A stretch of DNA of 64,000 nt from Coprinus comatus (taxonomy: Eukaryota; Basidiomycota; Agaricomycetes; Agaricales; Agaricaceae), in contig JAWPGT010000066.1 of assembly GCA_034638255.1 (NCBI GenBank), positions 1 through 64,000 of the forward strand, in the 5' to 3' direction. Within the stretch, counting starts at the first letter, position 1. Every line of letters starts with the position of its first letter. Position numbers and translations under genes: made by a program. Positions 36,052-49,239 of the stretch are shown here, in pieces. Under the pieces are notes generated by a model. It was not told the origin of the DNA and searched no databases. It worked only from the letters and a program-made list of their open reading frames with translations.

Positions 36052-39000
36052 TCACCGACGCAACACGAAAAGCATGACAAAGGATCCACTCAGAGCACCC
36101 ATAGCGCTAACTGTTGTCCACTTCACATGTGGTTCTGACTGATATGTAACAAAGCCAGAATTTGGTTTAATAATTGTGGAGCTTCTGAGGAAATAGAAGA
36201 TTATTCCAACGACGAATGCGATAATGGAGTAAGCCAAAAAGACGAGAGGAAGGGAGAATATGAACGATCGTTTCTGTTATATAAAATAAATTTAGCACAC
36301 TTCCAAATAATATCAAATTCAAAGTTGTATGAAAACGTACTGATATCGCTGTAAAGCCTTCACCACCACTACTACCACTACCAGATATCGATTGCACACC
36401 TCTCACCATGTCCGACTTGTACTTGAAGATCGCAACCAGAGTTGATGCCATGGAGAACGACGCGAGTAAAGTCGCAATAAGACCGGAAGTTTGCGCCACA
36501 GTATCCAAGCCTGGTAAAGAAAGGAAGGTTACAGATGCACTTAGAACGATAGCCGCCTTCCCGGAGGAAATAAACTCAGACTTTCAAAAAGAGTATTAAA
36601 TAAAAAGATACATACCACGAGACATGCGCAAGCACCAATAAAGAACATCGGACCAGGGGAGCGGAGACCAGATTCTTCGTCGATGCGATGTCTGTGTCTG
36701 TCAAAGAAGATATAGGGAATTCCAAGACAGAAGATCGAAACCATCAGGTCTATAAACGACTTGATTATTGGGCGTTGTGGTCCAACAGCCGGAGGAACAT
36801 GAGTCACATCCTTTGGTAAAGGTTTATTTGGACGGAAGAACGCCTGGCGCCAGACGGCTATAAATAAAGTTTGAGATTGTTGAAATATTAAAGTCTGATC
36901 AATTTGACTTACCGACTCTTAGGAGAATTCTTGCAACGAGACGTGTCTGTATGCTATCCGCATCATTGGTAAAAGAACGCAACAGACTATTGAGTTCTTG
37001 ACATTCTTCTTGTGTGAAAGGTGCAGGAATGACTCGATCGGATGGGAGAAGGCGGTCCGTCCAAGCCCAGCTTAGAGCCTCAAATGCTTCATTCTTGGCG
37101 TTCATGGGTAGTTTCGTATGTGCCGGGTGCCCTTCAATGAAAGACCAGTATCTGTATTCCATATCAAGTTCTAAATGCCAGAGAATTAGACAACAGAAAT
37201 AAGAAACGAGTGAGTGTTACCTACGATCATCTTCGACATTCTTTCCCTTCTTATTCTTTCCATTAGCCTCTTCAACTACAACTGATCGTGTCTGGTGGTT
37301 GACCCAGCTCCTGGTAGGAATAAAACCTTTCCTCGAATTACCAGCATCCCTCAACCACAGTTCACAACCAGAGGGTGCACTTTCTTTGATACCTTCAAGG
37401 TAGGTGTTGACCGACGAGAGAACCTTTTCTGTACGCAAGTTAACGTCTGTTGTCACCCTGCGAGTTGGATGGACATAATAGAAGGTTCCGTCGGGAAGGT
37501 GATATTCGATCCATCCAAGCTCATGGAGTCTCGGGGAGACGGCAGCAAATCGCCCGCTCATTGGAATGGTTCCCAGAGGGCTGACATCGACGTTTGTATT
37601 GTGCATCGTGTTGGGTTGAAGGTATGAGCCTCGCTTAGGAGATCCTGGTATTGAGAGCAGAGGACGCGTTTCACTATACAAAGAAATCAGGATCAGGATT
37701 GACTAATACCAATAGAATCATTCTCTGAGCTTACTCAAACTCGATTCTGTGTTCAGGATAGCTGATGGTAGATCGCTCATCTCGTACAGACCTGTAAAAT
37801 GTTCAATAAGATATTTGACTAATACAGGAAAGGTACTCACCTAGCCGGAATAACTTCATGAACTGGGGGTAACGGCATAATTATGCCTTGTACCTCTTCA
37901 TTATTCTGTGTGGGAGGAGAAGTATAGGGCTCTGTTACACGAGGACTACGAGTTGGGTAATGGGTGATGGCTAATGAGTGTGAAATATCCAATGAAAGAA
38001 TATATAAACGTACTGTGGGAGGGATGGGGCATCCGAGGGAGTGAAAGTAATTCTAGGTGCAACAGGATTGTCAAACACATCATTGACAATGTATGGTCCC
38101 CTATCCAACAGGAAACATTAGGACCAGTTGAAATGCTAAGCTAATCACATACTTTGTGCCAGGAGCTTTATGATGAACATTCCCATTACCGTTTGTCTGT
38201 TGATATGAGGTTTGGGGAATATCTCCCCAAACATTTGTTCCATTGTTGAGGTCATCGATCGGCATGATACTGAAAGACTTGTTTGCATCACCGTTCGATG
38301 TTGTATAGTCACCATGAACAACAATCGGCGTAGGAGTATTTGTACCTTCGTAGGTACCAACATGCGGGGAAGAAATGGGCGCTTCAAGAACAGGAACAGG
38401 CATAGGAGGGTTATGCTCTTCATGAATGTCCGACGGGATGGATTCTTCGTGAACTGGCGCAGGCATAAGAGGACCAGGTTCTTCGTGAATACTAGCAGCA
38501 GGGCGCGTAGCTTGGGTAGATTCATCATGAACTGGAACAGGCATAGGAGTAGGAAGTGAAGTACTAGGCAACGGTTCTTCGTGAACGGGAACGGGCATAG
38601 GTGGGGAAGGCTCAAAGGGATATGTCTCTTCGGGAGCGCGTTCTTGGTTCTGTGATTCTTGTTGAACAAGAGGTGTAGGATGGATACTCGTGATATCAAC
38701 TGGGATTGGAGGAACCATAGGATTCAGATGAGGATCTAGGACTTCTCGGGACTTCTCATTCCCCGAGGGTACTTCTTCAACGATATTCGTGAACTCTTCA
38801 GAAGGATGACTGACAGATTGGATAGGTTGCACAACGCCATCGTCAATACTACTAGTATTTGGCTGCTGTTCGTAATAAGGTGTAGGAAGTCGTGTATGAT
38901 CATCCGTTGTAAGTTCTGGTACTGCGGTAGGAGCAGGGAGATCTCGAACGGCGGGAGGCATTGGGAAAGATGTAATGACATTGTCCAGCGTTGGATCTTG

Positions 39001-39624
39001 AGCGGTAGAATCAGATGCAGTCGGTAATGTTACTGGAGCAGATGGAAGAGCATCGTGAATGGTACTTGGCTCCTCCTTTAGCGGTTCTACAGGCGCAGGT
39101 TGAACTACGGATGCTGGAGCAGGCGTTTCGCGGATCGACGGTGCATGAGTAGAAGGCGCTCCACGGACTGACTCCGTGTATGGATCAGATGCAACGATAG
39201 GTTGGGGGAGTTCATCGTCTGTTTGATCTGTGAACGCACCAGGATTCCCAATTGACGAGTCAACGACTGGGGGAGGTATATATCCAACGGGGCTCGTCGC
39301 ATCTACCGGCTCTGGACTATGGGTACGCACAGGCGCACTACCGAGGACAGAAGGACCTGGAAGAGGGGTAGGAATAAATGAGCCCTCGTTCGCCTCCGAT
39401 ACTGGGGATTCCTTAATAGGACTGGGTGCAGGTTTGCTCATGGTGGGAGGAGACAAGACGGCCGGCGTAGTGTCAACCTTTTGCTTTGTTATGGATGCAG
39501 TGTCTAAGGAATCACGTTCGTGTACTGAGGGAGTGCGAGAGGGTGTGGAACGACCAAGGGAAAACACTGAGCTTCTCCTCATGGCACTCAAACGACCCCA
39601 TTTTGAACCGCCACCGTTACTCAT
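36052..39624 (-). CDS. Pro-rich, WW-domain, multi-pass membrane protein
   Basis: A single spliced gene. Exon 1 from ATG 39624 (MSNGGGSKWGRLSAMRRS) encodes about 490 mostly disordered residues rich in Pro, Ser and Thr, with an imperfect PMPVPVHEE-type repeat at about 38350-38610. An intron opening with GTATGT links GTK to GPYIVNDVFDNPVAPRI. Further exons give RPLLSIPGSPKRGSYL, then a WW-like module (LHELGWIEYHLPDGTFYYVHP), and ELNSLLRSFTNDADSIQTRL. Several hydrophobic helices come next: MVSIFCLGIPYIFF, MFFIGACACLV, SGLIATLLASFSMASTLVAIF, FSLPLVFLAYSIIAFVVGII, and a last helix AMGALSGSFVMLFVL before the stop at 36052. The junctions checked keep frame. WW domains bind Pro-rich ligands; here the Pro-rich part is in the same protein. 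The family is seen in Agaricomycetes; its role is unknown. Confidence 0.78.
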
Positions 39625-41456
39625 GATGTCCTAAGGCAATGAGGGATATTCGCAGAATGGGAGTTGGGGTACGCGCCGCCAATGTCGATGAAGGCGAGAA
39701 AGAAGAGAGAGATCTGGGGGGAACGAGGGACTGGACAAATCCATATTATATATCAAGGTTGGCCAGGCGGCTGCATCGAGGCAAGTAGCGAGAGCGATCA
39801 AGAACCGTTCGTAATGTGAGGGTCGCAATGATCATACCTTCTTCCGCGTTTCGCACAAGGCCAGCACGTTGTTATCTGCCCCGACATAGAAACACGCTCA
39901 AGTTGCCTGCCATGTCAAGCTCGTCAAGTCTCATCTACAGACATACACTTGCACTAGTTGCATATTTGAAACACGAAGTTGTGCGTTACAGAAGATAAGA
40001 TTAGAGCACACGAGGCTTGTAGCTGGTGTTTGGAATCATGTACAACACGTTGTTGATGTGCTAATGCCAAAATCGGGGATATGTGCCGTCGCAAATGAAG
40101 CCCTAGTTAGTCTTACAGTATTCTTACGCTTTGTTCTCGGGAGAACAAGCTCATGTATGATGAGGAATGGAAGGGCAATTGCCACTTAGGCTATATTTAG
40201 TTGTCAATTAGGCACCCCAATATCAATATTTTTTCAATCCACAGACTACACAGCCCTCGCACCGCGCTTGCTCGCTCTTTGATCATCAATATTAATCATC
40301 TTTGGTGTGTACCTTGTACTTTTTCAGGCTTATATGCTATGTACCTCCTACGTAGCCAAGTCCATAGGAGTCATTAAATACAGGCACACACCGGCCCGGA
40401 ACTATGACATCAGGAGAACCATGCGCCTGGCTGAAACTTGTTATTCACTCAACGACCCAGGACAGTAAGGAAGGCAGATTTTCAGCAAAAAGAGATGGAT
40501 TTACTAGTCCACGTTTACCATTAAGGAATTGAAGAGATCTAGCATGTGTCGTAAATGAATAAACAACGACAGAAAATATTAAGGACTAACAACTAGCAAC
40601 TTACGAAAATCTTGATACAAACTGCAAAATTTGGAACAAATGGGAATAAAAACAAAAAAATGGATCCAGATCCTGGGCAACGAATCGCAATAACATCCTA
40701 GTAATCACTTGAGATATTTTGATCAAAGATTACCAGTCACCGGTCACCACTGTTCAATAGACTCTTCGAAATTAGAGTTTTTACATTTCCTCCTATCTCC
40801 TTCCCATGTATTCGTTATTTATTTCGTTCAGGGTGAGCTTCCTTGACAACATCTCCATTACTCTCTCCAAACTGCGCTAACTCCACCCCTCTACTACTGT
40901 CTGGACTTGTTGTGATGACATCGCATTGCCTTGCCAACATCCCCAGCTATATCAGAGACAAACACTTCCCTCTTGCAAGCATCACTCAAGCTGGAACCAG
41001 AAATAGCTTCACTGGTCAATATCTCTTCAGAGTTCCCATTGAGTCGTTTCCTTTCTCTCTCCTACTTTGTTGATGTGACTGGTGGGAGCAACATTGCAGA
41101 AGGCGTTGGGGGACTATAGCTTGAGTCCAATTTAGTGCTGAAACCATCAAACATTTCCGAAGCCTTCCCTTCTAGATCTCTTCATCGGACCATAACAGAT
41201 GTTTGATGAGAACTGGGAATGGGTTTATTGGTGGAGTATCAGGGGCCTGGGGTGTCCACCCGCAGCAAGGAGTATTTCATATAGTTTCTTCTCGTTAGGA
41301 CAGAGTGTGCATGATGTATACGCACAAATAGTCTCCAGAGAATCGACGTTACTGGTCAAACGGTACGAGGCCAGTCGTTTAATAACTTTCAAGAAAAGTG
41401 ATACTTGAACTGAGAGAGAGGTTTGTGAGGTTAGTGGAACAATGTAACATGCCAGT
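39625..41456. other. Intergenic, no supported gene
   Basis: Upstream side of the WW-protein gene, then low-complexity AT-rich DNA. Frames at 40843-41119 and 41199-41408 show no family features. Confidence 0.45.
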
Positions 41457-41464
41457 CTTACAAG

Positions 41465-42266
41465 TAGGGCTGCCGACCGTAACCTCATAATACGGTTTAC
41501 GGGCCACCCGTATACGGTATACCGTACCGTACCGTAAGAGTAATCAGGTAACCTCAATACGGTACGGATTGTACCGTACTGTACCGTATTTTTTTTGCCC
41601 GTCGACGGCCGTATGGACGGTAGATGGTCATGACATCAGGTGAAGCATCATCACATCGTACGTCGAAACGTCATCGATTCATCAACATGGGTTGACCTAG
41701 GTCTCTTTAATCTTGTAAATTACTTACACACACAAGTGACAATACACCATTAACCTGTATCATTCCGATGAGATATCCTCCAAACCATCTGACCAGTTTG
41801 AAGACCACACCATACTACTTTAGATTGTTGGAAATCAGTGGGGCGGCGGTTGATTTTATAATTTATCGGTATGTGATGTGACTGGATATCAGTATCGGAT
41901 GGTCGAAGAGAGAGGAATGGTAGTAGTGTAGTAGAATTTCTTGCGTTTTTAACAAATACCTCAGTCAAAAACACATTATTAGGCTCGCAGACTCAGTGTT
42001 CACTTGGTGGGTCATGTTATCCTCAATCAGCAACGTAAACCCCACAGTCATCCACTCTTTCTAAAAAAATATTTACAAAAATTACAACTTTTACAAGAAC
42101 AACATTTGTATTGCTATCTGATTCCTATGTTTATGACTCTATATATTGAGTCTTGAATATTTGATAGGGTAATTCTGGGTTAATACCAAGTTAATACCAC
42201 TTGAATGACCTCGTCAAATAACTATGGTGATAAACTTACCCGTATACGGTACGGACGGCAGCCCCA
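41465..42266. mobile_element. hAT-like non-autonomous DNA transposon (MITE), 802 bp
   Basis: Terminal inverted repeats: left TAGGGCTGCCGACCGTA, right end (reverse complement) TGGGGCTGCCGTCCGTA, 15 of 17 identical. The element is flanked by an identical 8-bp duplication, CTTACAAG, at 41457-41464 and 42267-42274. Eight-base target duplications and a TIR near T(A/G)GGGnTG are typical of hAT elements. Subterminal TACGG/CCGTA repeats (41500-41590 and 42240-42255) are typical transposase-binding arrays. No transposase is encoded; a 74-codon minus frame (41750-41974) is unrecognised. Confidence 0.9.
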
Positions 42267-42274
42267 CTTACAAG

Positions 42275-43001
42275 GTACTCTTACACAGTTCAGTCAGATA
42301 TTCAATCTGCACAGACTCTCAACTCGAGGTAGAAAAATGTAAAACTAAAGACAATTGGTATGTAAATACAAACTATATAGTCCGAAATATGTGTTTACAC
42401 CAAATAAAGCTGATAAGATTGTCGAGGGTGGTGATATGGTGGCCCATTTCAAACAGTGGGGTATAGACTAAAACTAACCTGCGTGAATCCCACAATCAAG
42501 ACTGAGCAAGAAGCCCTCCGAACTATTTCCAAGACCTCTAAGGACTGTGAAGTCCAAGACCAAGAAGGTATGATTGAACGCAGCCAGAAAACAGTAGACA
42601 ATAATCACGGGTTTGAGACACTTTGTAGTTTAGACAATCTCAGTACTCAGAGTCTATGATGATGTCAAGAGAAAGAGAAAGACTGTGGGTCGGGTTTGTG
42701 AGGTTATGTAACTGTTTGACGGTTGACTTGAGCTAATCCATACCTCAGGATCCATTGTGTTAATGCTGTTACAGGTACTATGTATATATGCCATCTTCTA
42801 AGTAACCTGGTTGGACCAGGGAACAGAAATAAACGTGAACATAATAATAGTAGTTATTAACTGTATTACTATATATGTATTATAAAGTCGTACTACAACT
42901 TGCAATTTTTTTTGTACTACTAAGTCCTCCACTTGAGCAGGACACATTTATGTTGCATGAACAAAACATGTTTACATGTAAGCTTTCGTAGAGACAGAGG
43001 C
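42275..43001. other. Spacer
   Basis: No gene recognised between the transposon and the P-loop kinase gene. Confidence 0.5.
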
Positions 43002-43805
43002 TCAATCGTGAGTTTGGCCCAAGTGTGTGGGAGTCAGCAACAATACCGACTTCCACCATTTTTTGAATTCTCCTCCCCATCCTCCAATTCTGCGCATATG
43101 TCCTTTACCCCCTACAGAGAGTTTGTTTTTCTCCATCAAATCTGTGTACCGACTGCGTACTGTGTTGTGACTTGAAAGACAATACCACAGTATGCTATCC
43201 TTTGAGAAAAAGACTCCGGAAAATCTTTCCGGACACCCTGGGCTGCATGGCGGAGCCAACTGGAATAGCCTCAGGAACGTCCTCCAAACAATTCGAGGAA
43301 AGTAGAGCAACAACGGTGGATCCAGCCCTTCTCTGAGTGTTAGTCATGGTTAATACCTAGTTCGAGCAACGAAGACCAACAAATAATATCAGTTGCTTCC
43401 TCTTGTAACGAATTATCTATCATCCCACTATAGTTCCCGTCAATGACCCAACAGCACGGGTGCTCATCCAACGCTTGCCGTATGCGCCGTCTGAATTCTG
43501 GTGTTTGTGTCCCTTTCCACCCTGGATTCCAGTATATTGTGTCCAGCAAAATAGATGCGAGACCTAGTCTCCGCGCCAAGGCTGTCGCTAGCGTGGTCTA
43601 CCATTTTGAGAATTAGTTCCTCGATTTCCGATTTTAAGATGTGACAAATAACCTTTCCAGCCCCTAATTCATAATTACAATGTTACCGCGCCAGGTATAA
43701 AATAGGAATGGAATTGAACAAACCACTATTTCCGACTATCATGATTCTATAACATCCTTTTCCATCTCCCTGCAAAGGTTTCTCCAAGAGATGAGTGTAG
43801 CTCAT
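43002..43805 (-). CDS. Adenylate-kinase-like P-loop NTPase (FlaR/AAA-type), 211 aa
   Basis: A small nucleotide-binding kinase-like protein; substrate unknown. Exon 1 (43805-43724) starts MSYTHLLEKPLQGDGKGC and ends MIVGNSG. A 60-nt intron precedes an 11-nt microexon (43663-43653, GGGCTGGAAAG) and a 55-nt intron follows it. Exon 3 (43597-43381) starts TTLATALARRLGLASILLD. Together these give the Walker A loop GNSGAGKTT, which no single frame contains. Next come DTIYWNPGWKGT, RRRIRQALDEHPCCWVIDGNYSGMI, then DIIWLDPPLLLYFPRIVWRTFLRLF across a 53-nt intron. The C-terminus has SRYTDLMEKNK. Exon lengths 82+11+217+326 sum to 636, exactly 212 codons. The D-GNY-S and D-x-x-W-L-D pattern is that of DNA-topology-modulation (FlaR)-like P-loop proteins. 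An upstream in-frame start is possible. Confidence 0.85.
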
Positions 43806-46800
43806 CGTAGTGTTGAACAGAGACTGAACTGATATTGTTACTCTAGTATTATACTCGACCTGAGTCATTGTGATATAAATAATACTCAACTGTGAGACAA
43901 ACGATTGTTGATGTAAACGTGACCACCGGGCACATACCGACCAGTCACCGGCTTCTGAATTCAATCTTTCTTGCCACGGCGAGTCTTGCGCGTTTGCTCT
44001 GAAAAGCATAATTGCTCTGAGGATCCGGACAACTCTGGATAGCTCCATAGCTCCGGAATGTACTCGATTGTGTAAATACTGCGTAAATTGACATTGAATG
44101 TAAACTTTCTGAAAACTTATCGGGAACTCAAACGACCAGCCTCGCTCATGAGTCATGATAAAGTTTCGCAAAATCGGAAATCGGAAAGCCGCATAACCTC
44201 TATGCCCGTTTGCGAGTTATACGGGTCCACTGTCTTCGCGAGAACTTTCATAGAGTCCACTCAAGTACTTTCAAGGGCGATTGAGCCCGAATTTTATGAA
44301 TATTTAAGTAATAAATGAATTATGATTGGTCAGTTGGAAAGACCAACAACGTTGTTCATAGCATTCGTTCCGACATTCCGAATGCTGAACTTTTCGGGAA
44401 CCTTCGGTGATCCTCGCTAAGAAGACTAATGTTATAACTGCAGTTCAACCACTCAGCTAGTTACACCCGTTTGTTTCGAACTCCTCTCGATATAGCTTAC
44501 ATTGGTCTGGTCAGGACCAGAGAAAGTGTGCTTTATGAGGTGCAGAAATTTGGTCCGAGTCATACCTTTGGCTCAAGAGCTATCATCATATACATCAAGT
44601 TGGCATCAAGTAATGATGGAGCGCACAGCCTAATTACTACATGGGGGCATCTCTAATACCGATAAATTAAGATTTTAGCTCAACAGCATTGAACATTGTG
44701 CCAAGAACGCCCCAAGAAGAGACAAAATAAATTCATCATTAGGCGGGAGACCTTGGGAAGACCTACGATAAAAGATACGACTCCGATGATAGGAACTACT
44801 CAGGTAAACTTATGGGGCTTCCCTCTAGCCCAGACCTTCTAAGAACAGTCATTCAGGAGAGGTCCATCTTGTTCGGTACGCATATTAATCCGTCATTGTT
44901 CTAGCACTAGTTTCATGTTGCATTAAGCTGGAGTCCACATGTCATGAAGTAACGCCGTCAAATTCCTCTGATACGTACTACCATTTGCTTATCCTCAGGA
45001 GACATTACGAGCCAGTTCCACTAAATATGCAAGCTCCGGAAGCGAACCAGTTGGATGGAATCCAAATACATTAGATATGGGAATCGAAGGGGAAACATCA
45101 TCATTTAATCATTTCATCCCGTTGCTCGCGGTCAATTATACTACTGTCTCAGCCACTCCCTGGGAAATGCTTCTTTAGATCACCACTACATTTACATTTT
45201 TAAGTAGGAGTCGAGATAACATGATCATGGGCGACTAAAATATTTATATTAATGTTGTATGTCAATCAAGCGCCAATCAATCAGATACATAAATAAATTA
45301 TCGCGATTTGTCATGGCGAGTCGTTTCAACAGCGAGAAGAGGTACTTTTGAGTGATTGACCAGCCTGATATTCGACTTGGAATATCAAATAGTTTCAGGT
45401 TTCTACAAATTCAGTATATCCCATTTACTGTAAAGACGACTCAATGTGGTGGGGATGGGGATGAAAAACCAAGTATTTCAGGTAAAACAAGACAACATTA
45501 TAGCCACTATGTTTCTGCCCATTCCGACAAATCGAAGGACATCGATCATACTACAAGTACGTCCCAGAACTGAAAGCTGTAAGAGTGGATACATCGGATC
45601 ATATCTGCATTCTATTTCTCACCACCAGGTCTTGCTCGGTTCAAGAACGACAAACCATATAGGCATGTACGTTTCTTGCAGCTCCAAGAAACGTCACTAC
45701 GTCAACTTCAAACATCGGTGTACCCTTGTTACGTGCATCACTAAGTAGTATTTTGAGTCTTCATACACAAGACAGTATATGCCGTATGTGTACGGGTATG
45801 ATTTCATGCACAGCCGACAAATCTCAACTCTTCTTCAAAGCTTCAAGGGGTGGTGAATTATGGGAAGTAATTGAGCATGAGCCAAAATGCAAACCAAATA
45901 CCAATGTACAAATCAAATGTTCAAAAACATCCTGTTAAAATGTTTTTCACTTAATATATGTTTTAAGTTCATATGTACGCCTTCCTTGAGTATAATGAAA
46001 GGGCTGTACTATGCTGCGACAAAAAAAATAACAATAACAACGTATCACTACATCAATATTAGATGTCGAACCTTATTCACTTAGTTTCATTAATGGGGTC
46101 ATAACCCATTTCAGACTCATTTCATAATATTACCGCGGTCACTAGAGACTATTGTGCAGGATACCACTCTATACGTAACAGCAGTCATGTTTCAAGTTGA
46201 ATGCACAACGATGTACATATTATAATAGTATTGTCAGGCGCTTGGCAAAAAAGGAAATCTGGCTACAAGATTTGTTACCGCGAGGATCAGCTCCCGAGGA
46301 GTGGGGTCCATTTCAATGAGCGTCCTACGTTTTCTGCAACTCCAAATTAATGCTTCCACAAAAGGTTATCACAGCCGTTTGCACCAGGGATCTATAATAG
46401 AGATGATAATACATACTCAAAGATAATACTCAATTATATACTAACAGTTGGTAGAATTCGAAAATCTCTATTCATGGAAATAGACAAAATTTCAGTCGCA
46501 CAAATGTCTCGATACAGCATTGGCATCTTACCGGGTGATTGGCGTATAGTGTAACACATAGTGACCATCATGGTAGAAAGAGTCAGACAAACTGAATAAA
46601 CAGTACCAATTCTCCGAACACATCAACGGGCATCCAATGCCTCTCTTCAGAGTAGGGCTCACTTTCAACTTTGTTTAGTAATACGGGCGTCTCCCACCAG
46701 GCCTCTTACCGTGATCTCCAGCGTTATTTTTTTTAACCGTTTGACCGCTAGACCATCTAGACAGAGTAGCAACACATCAACGTTCAACGTTCAATAATGA

Positions 46801-47952
46801 CTCTGATTCCCATAATGCAAAACATTTACAGCTACTATGTTACAGTACATGTAGTATTTTGATTTGATCGGAAATTTTTTTCGTATCTTAGGTACAATAT
46901 TTGTGTCTAGCATGCTCATTATATCATTTGGCTCCACGTTCTGTCATATTTGCGATGGAAAGTTCGCGCCCCCTTGACAGTTTCCGAGTTCAGGAGGAAA
47001 ATGTTGCAACACCGTTATTTTTAGACTTACTACTAGCACACTTTGAACTTCGCCACATAAATCATGAGTTCAAGTATTTGGCATTGTAACTTGCATAGCC
47101 ATAAATTGTACTAGCGCTCAACATATAACCTGTCGTCATCCACTTGGACGATCCAATTTTATACTCATCAAAATGGCTATAACGAATCTATCTTAGTCTC
47201 CCATCTTTACATCATTCAAGAATTGATGTGAGATGTATAGTCTAGACATGTTCCACTTGCTAATCCAAAGTTTCAAAACAACAAAAACAGTCGCTTCTGC
47301 GCTCGCTGTACCATCACAATCCGACATATTCCACCAATCTATCAAAAGTCCCTGGCAATAATGGTCATGAGAATCCGCGGGTGATGATCGAATGTGCTTT
47401 GGCATTTACTAGACACACCGCCCTTCATCTTCAAGAGACTGTGATCTAACAATTATCTAAGTTAAGTATGATACTCCCAAAGAATTAATTGGCGCCCCGG
47501 AAATAACGGCTTCTTCACTGACCGGGTTCACGTTCGACCTGCTATCATAGGTTCCTGATCATCAAACATCAGTATTGGGGTCTAAGTGTGTTTTGACCCC
47601 AGCTTTTCATATTACTTATCATCCACACATATGTTCAATGCTCATGGTGGGAAATTCATCATTAGATTGTTCCACATATATAGCTAAGTCCATTGCGTAT
47701 AAGTATAGCACAAAGAATGAAAACGCCAATACCGCGGTACGAACGGAACTCTTGATTAAGACAAACGGGGTTCTTCGTTTTTGGACTGAAGTAAGTTATA
47801 TGAACAAGACACAATCACACTTTAACGATTAGGAGGATCAAACTCAGATATATAAAAAAGTTGCGTGTATTAACCAATTTTTTTTGGCTGTCACCTACAC
47901 GGGCCACTCGATAGAAAACCGAGCTGTCTGAATCTGACAAATGGACGGTATA
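43806..47952. other. Gene-free 4.1-kb region
   Basis: The longest frames (60-160 codons) overlap each other and lack recognisable domains or good splice continuations. AT-rich with many diverged short motifs, suggestive of old transposon debris, but no terminal repeats were found. Confidence 0.45.
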
Positions 47953-49239
47953 CTAAGAGTCAACCTCCATACTGGCATCTTGGTTATCAACAGTTGGTGC
48001 ATCAACGTCGGAATCACCATCGCCAGGGACCATAGCGGGTGGGCTCGGTTGAGGTGATGGTGTAATAGAAGATCGGTTGTCATTAAGCTGTTGAGGAGTG
48101 AAAGGAACACTTCGAGGGGATACGTTGGTACTTGGTGCTTCTCGTTTGGCACGAGTAGAGCGGTTGAAGTGATTACACTTCTGGTTTCGGCAAACAAACT
48201 CTACGTGAATTTGAGTATACGTTCAAAATATCGTGGATGCTGAGACCTACGAGCGTCTTCCCACATGCTTTCTTTCACTAGACCATTATGCGTAAAACAT
48301 CTCTCACAAATAAGGGCATATCTTGAGCTCGGAGAACCAACATCTCGTTCATCATCGCCAAGCAAGGCATCTGCCAATTTATCATACCATTGCTTTCGAG
48401 GAGGTGCCATAGGCATAGGGCTCGGCACCGCTAATGTTAAATGAGTAACCGGCGCAGGCAAAGCAACTCTAACCACATACAGGTCAAATAAGCTTGGAGT
48501 GCTGGTGGAACGGGGGTTTGTGGCGGGCCATTTGGAGGGATAGCAGTTTGGGTTTGACGATGAGGAGTAACCGGAGCTCCTTGAGGTATCCTTCTTCTCA
48601 TAGGTGTACCTCCGGGCGATGGTTCGTCATATTCTTGGAATAGTTTCACCATCGAGTCGAAATTGGTCTTCTTTTTGATCTCGTCAACTTTGGTTCGTCG
48701 CTGTTTCATCAAATTTTGCAGTGTTTTCTCTAGTATGGCATGAGCAATCTGTCATTCCAATTGACACCTGACGAACCCTCAGCATCCGCTTTTCTTGTAT
48801 ACCAGATTTGAACAATTCGCCGAATAAATAATATTCTTCAAATCGAGTTAATTACCAGAGCAAGATATATTGCGACATTTGAACTCACACAATTGGCCCA
48901 ACAAGAACTGGAAACCCTCGTACAAACTTCTCCAGATGACTGGGCTTTGTGGATCCAGGTTTGCCTTGCTCGGCGAAGAATGACGGTAGGATATTCCAGT
49001 ACCACAGTGATGTGTATGCCACCCAAACGAGCAGAGTATACAGTGTTGCCAGTAGTGTAGAGCGTTTCTGTCGCAGCCGAATTTCTGATAACTTGACTTG
49101 ACGCTTCTGTATATCACTGGCTAGCGTCGCAAGTACAGTCTCAAAATCCTCCGGTGTTTTCTGTTTGAAATATAAGTTAAATTGAAGTAACATAAGCCTA
49201 ATAGCTTGCCTTGGAGAAGAGCCGCTTGAGAAACGACAT
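47953..49239 (-). CDS. LNP1: Lunapark family ER three-way-junction protein
   Basis: Lunapark stabilises three-way junctions of the tubular endoplasmic reticulum, with both ends in the cytosol. Exon 1 (49239-49210) encodes MSFLKRLFSK; a 49-nt GC-AG intron (49209-49161) joins it to KTPEDFETVLATLASDIQKR, a coiled stretch. Helix 1 is TLLATLYTLLVWVAYTSLWYW; helix 2 is RGFPVLVGPIVILFIRRIVQIW, formed across an intron. The second coil is EKTLQNLMKQRRTKVDEIKKKT. A Pro-rich linker leads to the zinc ribbon: YALICERCFTHNGLV, then VCRNQKCNHFN from the final exon (CxxC ... CxxxxC). The acidic tail ends MEVDS at 47953. All six or so junctions keep frame. Length about 350 residues, usual for fungi. Confidence 0.93.

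Noticed and set aside
43806..47952. Possible degenerate retrotransposon in the gene-free block
   Set aside because: No long terminal repeats, polymerase motifs or target duplications could be identified by eye.
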